Below are positions 6,927-16,191 of a stretch of 64,000 bases of DNA, one piece after another. A program made the position numbers and the translations under genes. The DNA comes from Clostridia bacterium (lineage in GTDB: Bacteria > Bacillota > Clostridia > Christensenellales > Aristaeellaceae), in contig JAFRBK010000048.1 in NCBI GenBank assembly GCA_017404985.1, positions 1 to 64,000 of the forward strand. The letters are read 5' to 3'. The notes beneath the pieces are model-generated. The model searched no databases. It was not told where the DNA came from and saw only the letters and a list, made by a program, of their open reading frames with translations. The first letter of the stretch is position 1; the number at the start of each line of letters is the position of its first letter.

Positions 6927-9900
6927 TTATGGTTCATAGGGCATGGCAACCGCATACTGGCTGCCGTCCGTATTGGTGATGCTGAACACCGCCCACAGGT
7001 TTTTCCATGCCGCGGCCGGTTGGAAGCTGAACGCCGGGCTGCCCTCCGGAATCTCGGCAGTATGGTCCGTGGTCATGAGGTATTCCCACCGGCTGCAGTG
7101 CGGCGGTTCCCCGTCCGCGAGTCCCGGAATCCGCCAGATCTCCAGGCCGTTCGTCAGAACGGCCTGTTTGTTTTGCATCGTATCATCCTGCCACAGCAGA
7201 TACTCCCCTGTGGCGGCGGAAGCGCCATCCCCGCCCAGCGTCAGATGGGCATGCTGGGCATACAGCATTTCTCCCGGCACTTCCGCAATCAGATCCTGAA
7301 TCAGAAAATGCCAGGTTCCCGCTTTCGAATACACGCACTGGTAAAACGGAAGGTCGTTCCCGGTGGCTGCCGCCAGCAGCCCGCAGAAGTCCGCCGCCAG
7401 TTCGTTGCCGTTCTTCCGCAGCCCCGTCAGCTCCGCAATCCGGTAATAGGTTTCCGGCTGCTCTGCCGTTCCGCAGGGAAGGACGAGGGAAACAGAAGCA
7501 CTGCGAACCATTACGCTCTGGTTTTCCGAAAGGGCCAGGCGCACGGAGCCGGCCGCCTGCTGCCAGTGCTCCGGCAGTTCCGGTTTCCCGCCGAACATTT
7601 TGTCCAGGTCCAGCTCAGGAAGCATTTCCGCCGGAACAACCTGCCATTGCTCCCAGGCCCCTTCCGCGGACGATTCCGCCGTTCCGCCCAGCCGCATCAG
7701 CATCGCTTCATTCGAGCGTTTCCAGTCCAGTTCATATTCGTACTGTTCGTACCCGTTCTTTTCTGCCAGTTCAAAGGTCAGGAAAACGGAAACAGCCTCC
7801 CTGGCCCGTCCGATGTCTTCGGAAGGGATAAGGTCTGCCACCATGCGGTGGGCGCCCTCCTCCGCGGTAACGGTAATCCATCCCGATACAAATTCATCGT
7901 CCTGAAGGCTGGTTTCCGCCGCATAGGCCGCCGCCGCATACTGGTCCTCCAGCATGCAGTCCGGCATGCGGAAGGCCAGGTTCCGGCCGGTTTGGTTGCA
8001 GATATCCATATGCAGGCGCAGATGCCCGTCTTCCGTCATGCGGACAGACCGCAGTTCCAGCATCAGCTGGCCGTTCTTCAGCAACAGCTGTCCGGCGGTG
8101 CTGCCTGAACCGGTTTCCGCTCCCTGTGGCCGGTAGGTCAGGGGCAGCGGCTGGTGCAGCGTAAAATGGAACAGCCTGGAGTCCCCGTTGATGATCAGCG
8201 GAAGGGTCACGCTGCGCAGTTCCGTAATCCCCCAGTAATCAAATCCGTCCGTGCAGGAAAACAGTGGATCCCGGGGTGCTTTTCCCACCGGATCGAGCTG
8301 CATTCTCCTGTCCAGCGTAAAGGGGATATACAGGTCGTATCCGACGGGCACCAGCACCGAGCCGTACGTGGCATGCAGCACATCCCGGAAGAAGTTTCCG
8401 TTGAGGATGGCATCCCCCAGCGCATAGGTCTCATCCCGGAAGAACATGATCTCGAAGGTTCTTCGCCCGCGGTTTATAAAGTGCAGTTTCCCCTCCAGAA
8501 TGCCTTCCTTTCCTTCCTTCACGTCCATCAGCCGGACCGTCAGCCCCTCTTCCTCCGTTTCGGCCAGCACCTCGCCCCTTCCCGGTTCCGGAATCTCCAG
8601 GGCCCCGAGGTCGATCGAGGTATCGAGCTTCACCGGGATGGACTTCAGGGAGGTCTGGACGCTCCCGGACTGCCAGACCGCCGCCATAAACTCAACCTGT
8701 TCCAGTTTCCCCTCCAGATAGGGGATATCCTCCGCGGGCAGGCAGACCGATTCCCGCATCACGCTGTGCGGCGCAATACCGTTGGGCAGCAGCAGGTTCG
8801 TGGCGTCAATGGTCGTTCGGTTCAGCGCCATATCCGCGGTAAAAAAGCCCAGAGTACGGTTCGTGTTATTTTCAATCCGGAACCGGAAATACAGTCCGCT
8901 TCCGCTTTCCGCGCGGATCACCTCAATGCTTTCCAGCCCGATGGCCACTTCCTCGTCCCGGTACAGTTCCCGGTCAAACTGCTGGGCGTCCTTCCGGGCC
9001 GGATAGTGCAGCGGAATCAGCTCCGTTGCGGATTCCACCCCCTGGGTATCCGTCACGATAAACTGGGCATAGAACTGCTGGGAAGAATCCAGCCCCTTCT
9101 TAAACTGCAGGGACCAGGGCCTGGTATTGTCCACCTCGCTGAAATACAGCCAGTCCTGCTCATCCGCGGTCTGCTCATGATACCGCCGCGACCATTCGGA
9201 GATGGAAAGGATACTGCCGTCCCCGTCGATCATCGTCCGGTTCTGGACCGGGATGGTGGCCTCCGGCCACTGGGTATAGGGCAGAATCCGGCCGGTGTCC
9301 TCGTCCCGGGCCAGAAGATAGGAGTATCGGTTGGCGCTGAAGAAAATATACGGCCAGGCCGATGCGTTAATGGAAAGGTACTGTTTTCCCGTGGTCAGTT
9401 CCCCGGGCGTCTCCGGCTGTGCGATCACATCCTCCACCACCAGGGTGTCCGTTTCCGGGTCCAGCGAACAAAGCAGGTTGACAAACCGGCTTCTGTAGTC
9501 CGATGCCTCTCCCCGGTCTGTCAGAACCTCGTTCCGGTACAGGCTCGTCGTTTCCAGGTCCGCGATGACGGCATACTGTCCCTCCGGCGCCGTGAAAAAA
9601 GGATAGGCGTCGCTGACCGGATTCCCGTGTTCGTCGATCACGTACAGGCACCGGAAATCATAGTCGGCCCGCAGCACCCCGTTCTCCGGCTCCAGGTTGG
9701 CCTGTTCATACACCTGGAAATAGGCATTGTCATATCCCTGGTCCCGCAGAATCACCAGCTTGGCGGTGGCGAAATGCTCCTGCTGTTCTTTGGTCAGCGT
9801 CATCTCCAGCGTCTGGGACCCATCCTCCGCCGCCGGCAGCGCACTTCCCCGGAGGTTGCTCCAATCCGCCAGCTGGTCCCCCAGCCAGAAGGAACTGTAC

Positions 9901-11048
9901 CGCCGGATCCAGGAAAGATAGGAAGTGGGCAGCTCCAGCTTTTCATAGGTTCGGATCCACCCGCTCTGATAGGTTTTTTTGTTGTAATATGGGGAGTACA
10001 GGGACAGCCCGTGGGCGTTCTCCTGATGGCTGCTGTTGTAAATCACGGCATAGTCCAGCGCGGCCTGTACCGCCTCCGCCAGTTCCGGGGCATTGGAGGA
10101 ATACTGCTCGCTCAGGTGATACAGGTCCGCCAGGTCATAGTCGCTCAGCGTGGTCCGCCTTCCGAAGCTGCGGGTGTCCCGCCGCCGGTTGGAAAGGCTG
10201 GAGAAGGTTTCCCGGTTCAGCTGGTCCCGCAGCCGTTGAAACAGATTGGATACGGCAATCCGAACCAGGCCGACCCGGGACAGGTCAATGCAGGAAAGGG
10301 TCAGCGTCGGAATGTCCGGGTTGGCCTGCATGTAGGCGTCCACAACGGCCGGCCCGACGACGCTTCCGTCCGGGTTCTCCGCCACGTGGTTCAGAAAGCT
10401 GTAGTTCCACCCGGCCGCGGGCTCGGTTTCCTGGCTGGCAATCATATATTTGGCAAAGTCGGAACAGACAATGGCCGTCTCCAGGGAGGCCATCAGGCAG
10501 GCGTCAAAGCCGATCCAGCTCAGCTTCCGGTTTTCGCCGAAAGGGCTTTCCTCCAGGGCGTTTTGCAGGTCTTCCAGGGAAAGCCGGTCGCTGTTGTACA
10601 GTTCGTCATAGCATACGCCTTCCAGGGGGCCGCCTCCGTGGTTCCAGATAATCAGAGCATACTCCCGGGCCGGATAGTTTTCCGCCGCGTAGGCCAGAAA
10701 GGAGGAAAGGGTCTCCGGCTCTCCCATGCTGGCGCCGGGCCACCGGTCCCGGATTCTCATTCCCCGGGCGCCGAGCTCCGCAACGGTCAGTTCCCCCGCG
10801 GAGAAACCCATCTGCCAGTGTTCCGCTCCGCCGGCCAAAATGACAATATTCGCCTGCGAATAATCGCAGCCTGCCCCGATCATTTCCTGGATATCCGCCG
10901 TAGCGGCGCCGTTTTGTGTTTCCAGGTCGCTGCCGGCCATATAAACCATCAGCGTCAGCGGCTTTTCCGCTTCCGCCCCGGCGCAGCAAACCGCCGCGGC
11001 GCAAAACGCCAGTACCAGGATCCACATGAAGGCCCGGCTTTTTCCCAT
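6927..11048 (-). CDS. Very large secreted C11 (clostripain-family) peptidase
   Basis: A 1373-residue exported protein. After a signal peptide (MGKSRAFMWILVLAF onward to GAEAEKP) comes the C11 catalytic domain: LTLMVYMAGSDLE, His in IIWNHGGGPLEG (about 137) and Cys in GFDACLMASLE (about 184). The catalytic domain ends near residue 400. The remaining roughly 950 residues have no family I recognise; they are rich in beta-type segments and may be substrate-binding or wall-exposed modules. They resemble the tail of the 1794-residue paralogue in style. Start 11048 was chosen because it begins a typical signal peptide; an ATG at 11060 is possible. A TATAAT box lies about 25 bases upstream. Confidence 0.88.
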   Translation of the reverse strand: MGKSRAFMWILVLAFCAAAVCCAGAEAEKPLTLMVYMAGSDLETQNGAATADIQEMIGAGCDYSQANIVILAGGAEHWQMGFSAGELTVAELGARGMRIRDRWPGASMGEPETLSSFLAYAAENYPAREYALIIWNHGGGPLEGVCYDELYNSDRLSLEDLQNALEESPFGENRKLSWIGFDACLMASLETAIVCSDFAKYMIASQETEPAAGWNYSFLNHVAENPDGSVVGPAVVDAYMQANPDIPTLTLSCIDLSRVGLVRIAVSNLFQRLRDQLNRETFSSLSNRRRDTRSFGRRTTLSDYDLADLYHLSEQYSSNAPELAEAVQAALDYAVIYNSSHQENAHGLSLYSPYYNKKTYQSGWIRTYEKLELPTSYLSWIRRYSSFWLGDQLADWSNLRGSALPAAEDGSQTLEMTLTKEQQEHFATAKLVILRDQGYDNAYFQVYEQANLEPENGVLRADYDFRCLYVIDEHGNPVSDAYPFFTAPEGQYAVIADLETTSLYRNEVLTDRGEASDYRSRFVNLLCSLDPETDTLVVEDVIAQPETPGELTTGKQYLSINASAWPYIFFSANRYSYLLARDEDTGRILPYTQWPEATIPVQNRTMIDGDGSILSISEWSRRYHEQTADEQDWLYFSEVDNTRPWSLQFKKGLDSSQQFYAQFIVTDTQGVESATELIPLHYPARKDAQQFDRELYRDEEVAIGLESIEVIRAESGSGLYFRFRIENNTNRTLGFFTADMALNRTTIDATNLLLPNGIAPHSVMRESVCLPAEDIPYLEGKLEQVEFMAAVWQSGSVQTSLKSIPVKLDTSIDLGALEIPEPGRGEVLAETEEEGLTVRLMDVKEGKEGILEGKLHFINRGRRTFEIMFFRDETYALGDAILNGNFFRDVLHATYGSVLVPVGYDLYIPFTLDRRMQLDPVGKAPRDPLFSCTDGFDYWGITELRSVTLPLIINGDSRLFHFTLHQPLPLTYRPQGAETGSGSTAGQLLLKNGQLMLELRSVRMTEDGHLRLHMDICNQTGRNLAFRMPDCMLEDQYAAAAYAAETSLQDDEFVSGWITVTAEEGAHRMVADLIPSEDIGRAREAVSVFLTFELAEKNGYEQYEYELDWKRSNEAMLMRLGGTAESSAEGAWEQWQVVPAEMLPELDLDKMFGGKPELPEHWQQAAGSVRLALSENQSVMVRSASVSLVLPCGTAEQPETYYRIAELTGLRKNGNELAADFCGLLAAATGNDLPFYQCVYSKAGTWHFLIQDLIAEVPGEMLYAQHAHLTLGGDGASAATGEYLLWQDDTMQNKQAVLTNGLEIWRIPGLADGEPPHCSRWEYLMTTDHTAEIPEGSPAFSFQPAAAWKNLWAVFSITNTDGSQYAVAMPYEP

Positions 11049-11069
11049 GGTTCCGCACATCCTGTCGCG

Positions 11070-11087
11070 TTTATTATAACTCGTTTG
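11070..11087. repeat. Inverted repeat, copy 1 (18 bases)
   Basis: The minus strand reads CAAACGAGTTATAATAAA. The same 18 bases occur on the plus strand at 11728-11745, so the two copies flank the SLAP-like gene as inverted ends. Copy 1 contains TATAAT placed as a -10 box for the large C11 gene. Confidence 0.85.
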
Positions 11088-11093
11088 AATCAG

Positions 11094-11120
11094 CCGGCAG
11101 CGGGAACCGCCCGCTGCCGG
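11094..11120 (-). other. Perfect hairpin after the SLAP-like gene
   Basis: An 11-base perfect stem, CCGGCAGCGGG / CCCGCTGCCGG, with a 5-base loop lies 12 bases past the stop codon of the 170-residue gene. No T run follows, so it may be a weak terminator or an mRNA 3'-end stabiliser. Confidence 0.6.
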
Positions 11121-11131
11121 AACAGCCCGCA

Positions 11132-11644
11132 TTATCTGGAGTAAGTATAGAACTTATAGGAGGTGACGCTGTACGTCTTGTCTCCGCAGACAGCGGTGCC
11201 GTTCTTCAGCCTGTGTTTTCCGTTGTAGGTGAAGGATTGGTATCTCAGCCCGAGGGGCTCAATCGTGAAATCGTTGATGGTCCCGAAATCCCCGCTGGCA
11301 ATCAGCTGATTGCCGTAGTAGATATCCATCTTGTAATTCCGGAATCCGCCCACGGCGACATCCGTATTCATGTTGAAAAAGAAGCCGTAAACGGTGAGCT
11401 TGTTGGTGGAAGCCTCGATATACGCGGGAATAAAGCGGATCAGCTCGCCCGCGAGGGAGCTGTTGGACTTGGACGCGTCTCCCTCGCTCTCCGCGGCTTC
11501 CTTCTCAATCGTCGCGAGGGCCTCCTCGCTGACGATAACGGCTTCGCAGTTCTCCGCCTCCGGGGGAACCACTTCGGCCCACGCCGCAGCCGTCATGCCC
11601 AGGCAGAGCATCATCGCCATCAAAACAGCCAGTACTTTTTTCAT
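11132..11644 (-). CDS. Small exported protein with SLAP-like domain
   Basis: A 170-residue exported protein. The signal peptide is MKKVLAVLMAMMLCLGM to about AWA (residue 23), followed by an acidic region. The C-terminal part from about residue 83, with TVYGFFFNMNTDVAVGGFR then YGNQLIASGDFGTINDFTI and EPLGLRYQSFTYNG, resembles the SLAP domain seen in Bacillota wall-associated proteins. That match is from memory of the pattern and is moderate. The ribosome site AAAGGAG is well placed. The gene sits between two C11 peptidase genes and is bracketed by 18-base inverted repeats. It may be a cell-surface protein or a peptidase partner. Confidence 0.7.
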   Translation of the reverse strand: MKKVLAVLMAMMLCLGMTAAAWAEVVPPEAENCEAVIVSEEALATIEKEAAESEGDASKSNSSLAGELIRFIPAYIEASTNKLTVYGFFFNMNTDVAVGGFRNYKMDIYYGNQLIASGDFGTINDFTIEPLGLRYQSFTYNGKHRLKNGTAVCGDKTYSVTSYKFYTYSR

Positions 11645-11727
11645 CTTTTTTCTCCTTTCTCATCTGCATCCTGCAGCCGTCCCGGCCCATGCTCCGTTTT
11701 GCGGGAACAAAACGCCGGTGGTTTGTC

Positions 11728-11745
11728 CAAACGAGTTATAATAAA
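11728..11745. repeat. Inverted repeat, copy 2 (18 bases)
   Basis: The plus strand reads CAAACGAGTTATAATAAA, exactly matching the minus strand at 11070-11087. As a promoter it would read antisense into the end of the 787-residue C11 gene. No target-site duplication is visible outside the two copies. Confidence 0.85.
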
Positions 11746-11782
11746 TGCGGCAGAACAATTCCCATCCGGGGAATCCACGGCG

Positions 11783-14146
11783 TCATTCGCCTGTACAGCG
11801 GATCACAACACCTGCCTTTCCGGTCTCATGGCCCTCCGGGTCTGAGAGAAGAATCTCCATGTGCAGTTCCCGGACATCTGTTTCCTTTCCCTGCGGGAGG
11901 CTCAGGACAGCCAGCTGTTCCTCCCCGGGCGCAAGTCCCCAGTTGGGACCGTTTCCCCAGACTTCTGTCTCAGCTTCAATCGGCTCCCCGTTCAGCTCCG
12001 TCCCACGGACTTTGATCACAGCCTCCGCCTCCGTCAGGTTCTGAATCCGGAGGTACACCGTTCCGTCCGTCACGCCGAAGTTGGTTTTGTCCAGGAGCAC
12101 CCAGTGGTTGTCGTCATATTCCAGGAGATAGGCTTTCGTCTTTGCCTGCCCGCGGAGATTTACCTGGTCGCTCATATAGACATTGTTGTAAATATCCGTA
12201 ATCCGGAAGGAAACGGCCAGCGTCGCCGGATCCAGGTAATCCCGGACAAACCGCAGCCGGCAGGATCCGTCCGGAATCCAGCTGTATTCCTCTTCGGAGA
12301 TCGTCTCCCATTCCGAAAACGGCCGCAGGGCACTGTTTCCCGCTTCCCCGTACCAGGTTTCCTTTTTCTCCTCCGCCACGTAGGCCGCTTTGGCAAAGTC
12401 AGCCAGCCTGGCGGTCAGCCGCGGGGAGTATCCGCCGATCGCGTCATCATAAAGGTAAACCGTTTCTTCGGTCACCCAGTTGGTCACAGGGTCCCTGCGG
12501 CCGATCAGCCGGGCTTCGCGGGTTTTTCCGCCGGCATCGGTCAGCCTCAGGGGAATGGACAGCAGCCCGTCGTCACGCTCCACATACACCAGCGGAACAT
12601 CGTACAGCGGGTTCCCGTCGGCGTCCGTCAGAAACAGGTTCGTATGGACGTATTCGCCGCCGAGGTTGCCGTAGGGGCTGATTTCCGCGTCCTGGGTGGC
12701 CACCAGCCGCCATCCTTCCCCGTCCTCCGCCCGCTGCAGGGCCACGATTTCCGCCACGTCAATTTCTTCCTGCTGCTCCTCGCTCAGGGGCAGATGGGCC
12801 ACCGTCCGGTTGTCCTTATGGGCCTCCTCCATTTCCGTCTGTCCGGCAGTGCTCAGGGCGGTGCTGCCTGCGCCGGTCAGCAGGGTTCCGAAGTCCCGCA
12901 CAAAACCCGCGTATTCGCTGGAGAAGCCCAGGGTGGCATACCGGTCGCCCATGGAGCTGAAGAGCTTCTTGTTGTAAAAGGGGAAATAGAGCGTCAGTCC
13001 GGAGCAGTCCTCCCGGGAGGATTCGGAAACCCGCACGCAGCCCTCCAGTGCGCTCATCACCGCCGATGCCTTTCCGGCATCCCCGAAATCGGAAAGTTTT
13101 GCCACCATGCTGGCCAGGTCGATCAGGTCGTAATCGTACCGGGAATCTTCCTCATTCCGTCCGAAGGAAACCATGCCCCGGCGTGTTCTGGACAGCTTCG
13201 GATAGCTTTCACGGTTCACCGCCACCGTCGGGATGAACCCGGACAGCGCCTGGGATACCGTTTCCATTTTGTCCAGGTCGATGCAGGACATCGTCACCTT
13301 GCCGGTTTCAAACACGCCCGGCAGGTTCTCCCGGACGGACCCGATGTATTGTTCCGCAATCCGCCTTCCGGTGGCCTCCGGGGCCTCGTCGCTGTTCAGG
13401 TCCCTCAGAAAGCTGTAATCCCACCCGGTCGGCGGCTCGGTTTCCTCGGACGCAATCATATACCGGGCATGGGGCGCCACAACCCCGGCGATCTCCGCCG
13501 AACCCATCAGGCAGGCGTCAAACCCGATCCAGTCCAGCCGGTTTTCCGCAAAGGGGCTGTTCCGGAACGCGCTTCGCATCTCCTCCATGCTCAGGCAGTC
13601 ATCCTGGAAATTCGTATCGCGGCAGACCCCGATGATGGAGCCTTCCCCGTGGTCCCACAGAATCAGCCCGTAATGGTCCGACGGAAAGCGCTCCCGGGTG
13701 TAGTTCAGGAAATAGCTCAGCGTCTCCGGGTCCCCCATGTTCCGCAATGTTCCGTCCGATGTCAGCATCCGGATGCCATTGTTTCCCGCCTGGTAGATCT
13801 CCGTTGATTCCGCGCTGATCTGCGGAAGGAACCACTGCTGTGCGCCTCCGGCCATCACGACCACATTCAGCCGGTTCTCCGGGAAGCCGGACAGAACGAT
13901 CTCCATCAGGTCGATGGATGCGGACGCCCGCTGCTCCAGGCTGCTTCCGCAAAGATAAAGCATCACCGTGTATTCCGTGGATTTCTGGATTTCATCCGGC
14001 GTGTTGTATACCGCCGGGCCATCCTTGCCCGATACGTCCACATGTTCATACGGATCCCCGATCAGGCTGCCCAGGCCCTTGTCCGCCAGGCAGGCGGAAG
14101 GCAGAAGGATCGCCAGCAGGAGTGCCAGGATAACTCTTCTGATCAT
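11783..14146 (-). CDS. Secreted C11 (clostripain-family) peptidase, medium form
   Basis: A 787-residue exported peptidase. The N-terminus MIRRVILALLLAILLPSACLADKG is a signal peptide, with a possible but poor lipobox at Cys19. The C11 core follows: YTVMLYLCGSSLE, catalytic His166 in LWDHGEGS and Cys212 in GFDACLMGSAEIAG. Its loop reads HGEGS where the other three paralogues have HGGGP, a possible specificity change. About 330 residues after the catalytic domain are unassigned beta-rich sequence. The ribosome site GGAGGGAGGAAC is strong. It lies between the anti-sigma gene and the SLAP-like gene on the same strand. Confidence 0.9.
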   Translation of the reverse strand: MIRRVILALLLAILLPSACLADKGLGSLIGDPYEHVDVSGKDGPAVYNTPDEIQKSTEYTVMLYLCGSSLEQRASASIDLMEIVLSGFPENRLNVVVMAGGAQQWFLPQISAESTEIYQAGNNGIRMLTSDGTLRNMGDPETLSYFLNYTRERFPSDHYGLILWDHGEGSIIGVCRDTNFQDDCLSMEEMRSAFRNSPFAENRLDWIGFDACLMGSAEIAGVVAPHARYMIASEETEPPTGWDYSFLRDLNSDEAPEATGRRIAEQYIGSVRENLPGVFETGKVTMSCIDLDKMETVSQALSGFIPTVAVNRESYPKLSRTRRGMVSFGRNEEDSRYDYDLIDLASMVAKLSDFGDAGKASAVMSALEGCVRVSESSREDCSGLTLYFPFYNKKLFSSMGDRYATLGFSSEYAGFVRDFGTLLTGAGSTALSTAGQTEMEEAHKDNRTVAHLPLSEEQQEEIDVAEIVALQRAEDGEGWRLVATQDAEISPYGNLGGEYVHTNLFLTDADGNPLYDVPLVYVERDDGLLSIPLRLTDAGGKTREARLIGRRDPVTNWVTEETVYLYDDAIGGYSPRLTARLADFAKAAYVAEEKKETWYGEAGNSALRPFSEWETISEEEYSWIPDGSCRLRFVRDYLDPATLAVSFRITDIYNNVYMSDQVNLRGQAKTKAYLLEYDDNHWVLLDKTNFGVTDGTVYLRIQNLTEAEAVIKVRGTELNGEPIEAETEVWGNGPNWGLAPGEEQLAVLSLPQGKETDVRELHMEILLSDPEGHETGKAGVVIRCTGE

Positions 14147-14235
14147 GTTCCTCCCTCCGGAATCGCTGCCGGTTCCGCCGCCGTAAAGGCATCCCCGGGG
14201 ATCCTGTGCGCTGTCATATCGTTTTCGTCGAAACC

Positions 14236-14904
14236 TTATTTCTTTTCCAGAATGCCCTTCAGGGCTTCCAGAAACGCTTTTTCCTCCATCCGGCCTGTCA
14301 GCACGCAGTATTTTCCGTTTTCTTCATATGCCGCGGCATAAGTTTGCGTTTCCTCGTTATAGGCCAGCCGGACCTTCTTTCCCGCAATCTGCTGTTCCTT
14401 CTGAACCGTACTGAACAGGGCCGGCTCATAGTCCGTCACGGTGGCCCGCAGCTCCTGTCCTTCTTTCCGGATTGTCAGAACGGATTCATGCGCCGTTCCT
14501 GACCCCATCGGATAGGCCTGCGTTTGCCCGCTGGCGACTTCCCATCCGGGAAAAACCGCTTCCGCCGATGTCCCGAGCACCGTATCCGCGCCGTCCTCCG
14601 TCACCGTTGCGCCCTTCGGGGCTGCGGAAACCACAAGGGCATTCAGCCCGACCTTGTCGAACTGATATCCGCCGGAGCGTGGAAGGGCCAGCCCCACCGC
14701 CAGCAGCAGGCAGGCGGCCGCAAGCGCGCCCGCGTAGATGGGAAGCCGGCGTCCGGCCTTTTTCCCTTCCCCTTCTTCATTCTCTTTCGCTCTCAGGCGC
14801 CGGTTTTCCTCCAGCATCATCCGCAGCGTTTCATCGGCCTTTGCCTTCGGAACATGGACCTGGTCCATCTCCCGCTGGTATGCTGATCTCTGTTTATCCG
14901 TCAT
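14236..14904 (-). CDS. Membrane anti-sigma factor, partner of the ECF sigma
   Basis: A 222-residue single-pass membrane protein. The N-terminal 50 residues are charged and cytoplasmic, a single membrane span lies at about 54-74 (LPIYAGALAAACLLLAVGLA), and about 145 residues are outside. The outside part, ending ILEKK, resembles DUF4367-type sensor domains only loosely. Its start codon overlaps the sigma gene stop (ATGA at 14901-14904), the classic coupling of an ECF sigma with its membrane anti-sigma factor. It would hold the sigma factor inactive until an envelope signal arrives. Function is inferred from position and topology, since no RsiW-like zinc motif is present. Confidence 0.75.
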   Translation of the reverse strand: MTDKQRSAYQREMDQVHVPKAKADETLRMMLEENRRLRAKENEEGEGKKAGRRLPIYAGALAAACLLLAVGLALPRSGGYQFDKVGLNALVVSAAPKGATVTEDGADTVLGTSAEAVFPGWEVASGQTQAYPMGSGTAHESVLTIRKEGQELRATVTDYEPALFSTVQKEQQIAGKKVRLAYNEETQTYAAAYEENGKYCVLTGRMEEKAFLEALKGILEKK

Positions 14905-15428
14905 TTGATTGTTCCCTCCAGCTGTTGTCGCAGCTTGTCCCGCGCTCTGGAAAGCCTGGTTTTCACATTCTGTTCCGAAGTATTCAGCGCCTTGGCGATA
15001 TCCCGGACCGGCATCTCCTCATAGTAGAACAGGTGAATGACGATTCGGTAGTTCTCCGGCAGCTTTTCCACGGCTTCCTGCACAACCTCGTCATATAGGT
15101 GGTCCGGGTCGTCCGCGCCGGGATAGCCTCCCGGGTCTTCCGGCGCGCTGTCGCCCTCGTTTTCCTTGTACAGGGTATCGTCATATAAAACGGTCAGCTT
15201 AATCCACAGGCTGCGATAATGCTTGTGGCAGGCATTCTGCGTAACCCGGATCAGCCAGGCTTTCAGGTGCGCTTCACTGTGAATCCTGTCTGAGTATCGG
15301 ACCAGGGCCATGAATACATCCTGCTGGATGTCTTCCGCCTGTGCCCGGCTTTTGGTCTGCACCAGGGCAATCCGATAAACCATATCCGAATAATCAAGAT
15401 AAGCCCGGGTGAGTTCCGCGTCGCTCAT
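14901..15428 (-). CDS. ECF-type RNA polymerase sigma factor
   Basis: A 175-residue sigma-70 family factor of the ECF class. Region 2 (about 10-75) has YSDMVYRIALVQTKSRAQAED then IQQDVFMALVRY and HLKAWLIRVTQNACHKHYR. Region 4 (about 118-172) has KLPENYRIVIHLFYYEEM, VRDIAKALNTSEQNVKTRL and SRARDKLRQQL. No extra domains are present. It is coupled to the anti-sigma gene downstream. Candidate targets are three promoters with TGTAACC and ATATTACTG boxes, one of which lies in front of the next upstream gene on this strand. No such box precedes the sigma gene itself, so it does not appear autoregulated by that motif. Confidence 0.93.
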   Translation of the reverse strand: MSDAELTRAYLDYSDMVYRIALVQTKSRAQAEDIQQDVFMALVRYSDRIHSEAHLKAWLIRVTQNACHKHYRSLWIKLTVLYDDTLYKENEGDSAPEDPGGYPGADDPDHLYDEVVQEAVEKLPENYRIVIHLFYYEEMPVRDIAKALNTSEQNVKTRLSRARDKLRQQLEGTIK

Positions 15429-15500
15429 TCTAACGCCGTTAATAGAAACCCCTCCCCCGTTCGATTCCCTTCAGGTTCCTTATCAGATTCCTTTCAGAAA

Positions 15501-15529
15501 ATCATACCATGGGAAGGGGCCTTGCGCAA
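15501..15529 (-). promoter_or_regulatory. Housekeeping promoter of the sigma/anti-sigma operon
   Basis: Minus strand: TTGCGC, 17-base spacer, TATGAT. It lies about 70 bases upstream of the sigma start codon and suggests basal sigma-A expression. Confidence 0.55.
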
Positions 15530-15568
15530 GCCTTGAATCGGCTGATTGAATGGATTGATTAGATTGGA

Positions 15569-16150
15569 CTATTCGACAGAAGAAACCGGAATCCAGCAGC
15601 GAAGGATATGCCCGTCGGTGTGATAGCATTCCACCAGATAGTACCCGTCCGCTTCGGTGATGACGGCCACCATGTCTCCCCGGTAAAGGTTCCTGTCGCT
15701 GTAGGTGGAATAGATGCTTCCCGGGCCGAACCTGGGAACCGTCATACAGGTGATCGTTCCGTATCCGATCAGGGAGTAATAGGTTTCCGGAAGGCTGGCC
15801 AGCTGGCTTGCGCTGATGTCCAGCCGCTTCGCCCCGGTCCACGCCCGGCGGTAGCCGCCCCCATAGGAGAACTCCACTTCAACCCAGAGAACGCCGCCGT
15901 TGTCATACGCCCTGGCCAGCGCCGTCACATACTGACCCTTCATTTTATAGGAACCGCAGCCGGTATAGGTCGTGGAAGGCCCGCTTCGGGTTGCCAGGTC
16001 TTCAATCAGCTGGACCGTAATCCCGGAATACCATCCGCTTCCCGTGCTCCCGCTGTGATTGTTCGGCACCGTCCATCCCCCGGCCGACGCCCCCGACGCC
16101 ATCACGCAGATCATCGCAATCACGGTTGCAATACTGATTATCTTTTTCAT
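15569..16150 (-). CDS. Exported double SH3-like protein, ECF target
   Basis: A 193-residue exported protein: signal peptide to about residue 23 (ASGASA), then two SH3-like modules. The first contains TVQLIEDLATRSGPSTTYTG and ends RRAWTGAKRLDIS; the second contains VPRFGPGSIYSTYS and ends HILRCWIPVSSVE. The whole mature region is clearly homologous to the last 150 residues of the kinase at 36560-38947 (LATRSGPSTTFTGCGTYKI, WTGAKRLDISSTQLS, SWIPMSAVQ). It is thus a free, secreted version of a kinase sensor domain. Bacterial SH3 domains often bind peptidoglycan. An ECF-type promoter lies 41 bases before the start and the ECF operon lies just downstream. Confidence 0.8.
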   Translation of the reverse strand: MKKIISIATVIAMICVMASGASAGGWTVPNNHSGSTGSGWYSGITVQLIEDLATRSGPSTTYTGCGSYKMKGQYVTALARAYDNGGVLWVEVEFSYGGGYRRAWTGAKRLDISASQLASLPETYYSLIGYGTITCMTVPRFGPGSIYSTYSDRNLYRGDMVAVITEADGYYLVECYHTDGHILRCWIPVSSVE

Positions 16151-16191
16151 GGTTCCTTTTCCCCTTTCCGAAGCCGCCTTCAGGCCGCTTT

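Noticed and set aside
8154-11144. Long plus-strand frame of 996 codons
   Set aside because: It lies wholly antisense to the large C11 peptidase gene, is Arg/Pro/Gly-rich, and has no ribosome site or family motif. The same applies to the long plus-strand frames at 11861-13807, 54175-56956 and 60174-62006.
11070-11745. Classical insertion sequence
   Set aside because: There are inverted ends, but the gene between encodes an exported protein rather than a transposase, and no target-site duplication is seen.
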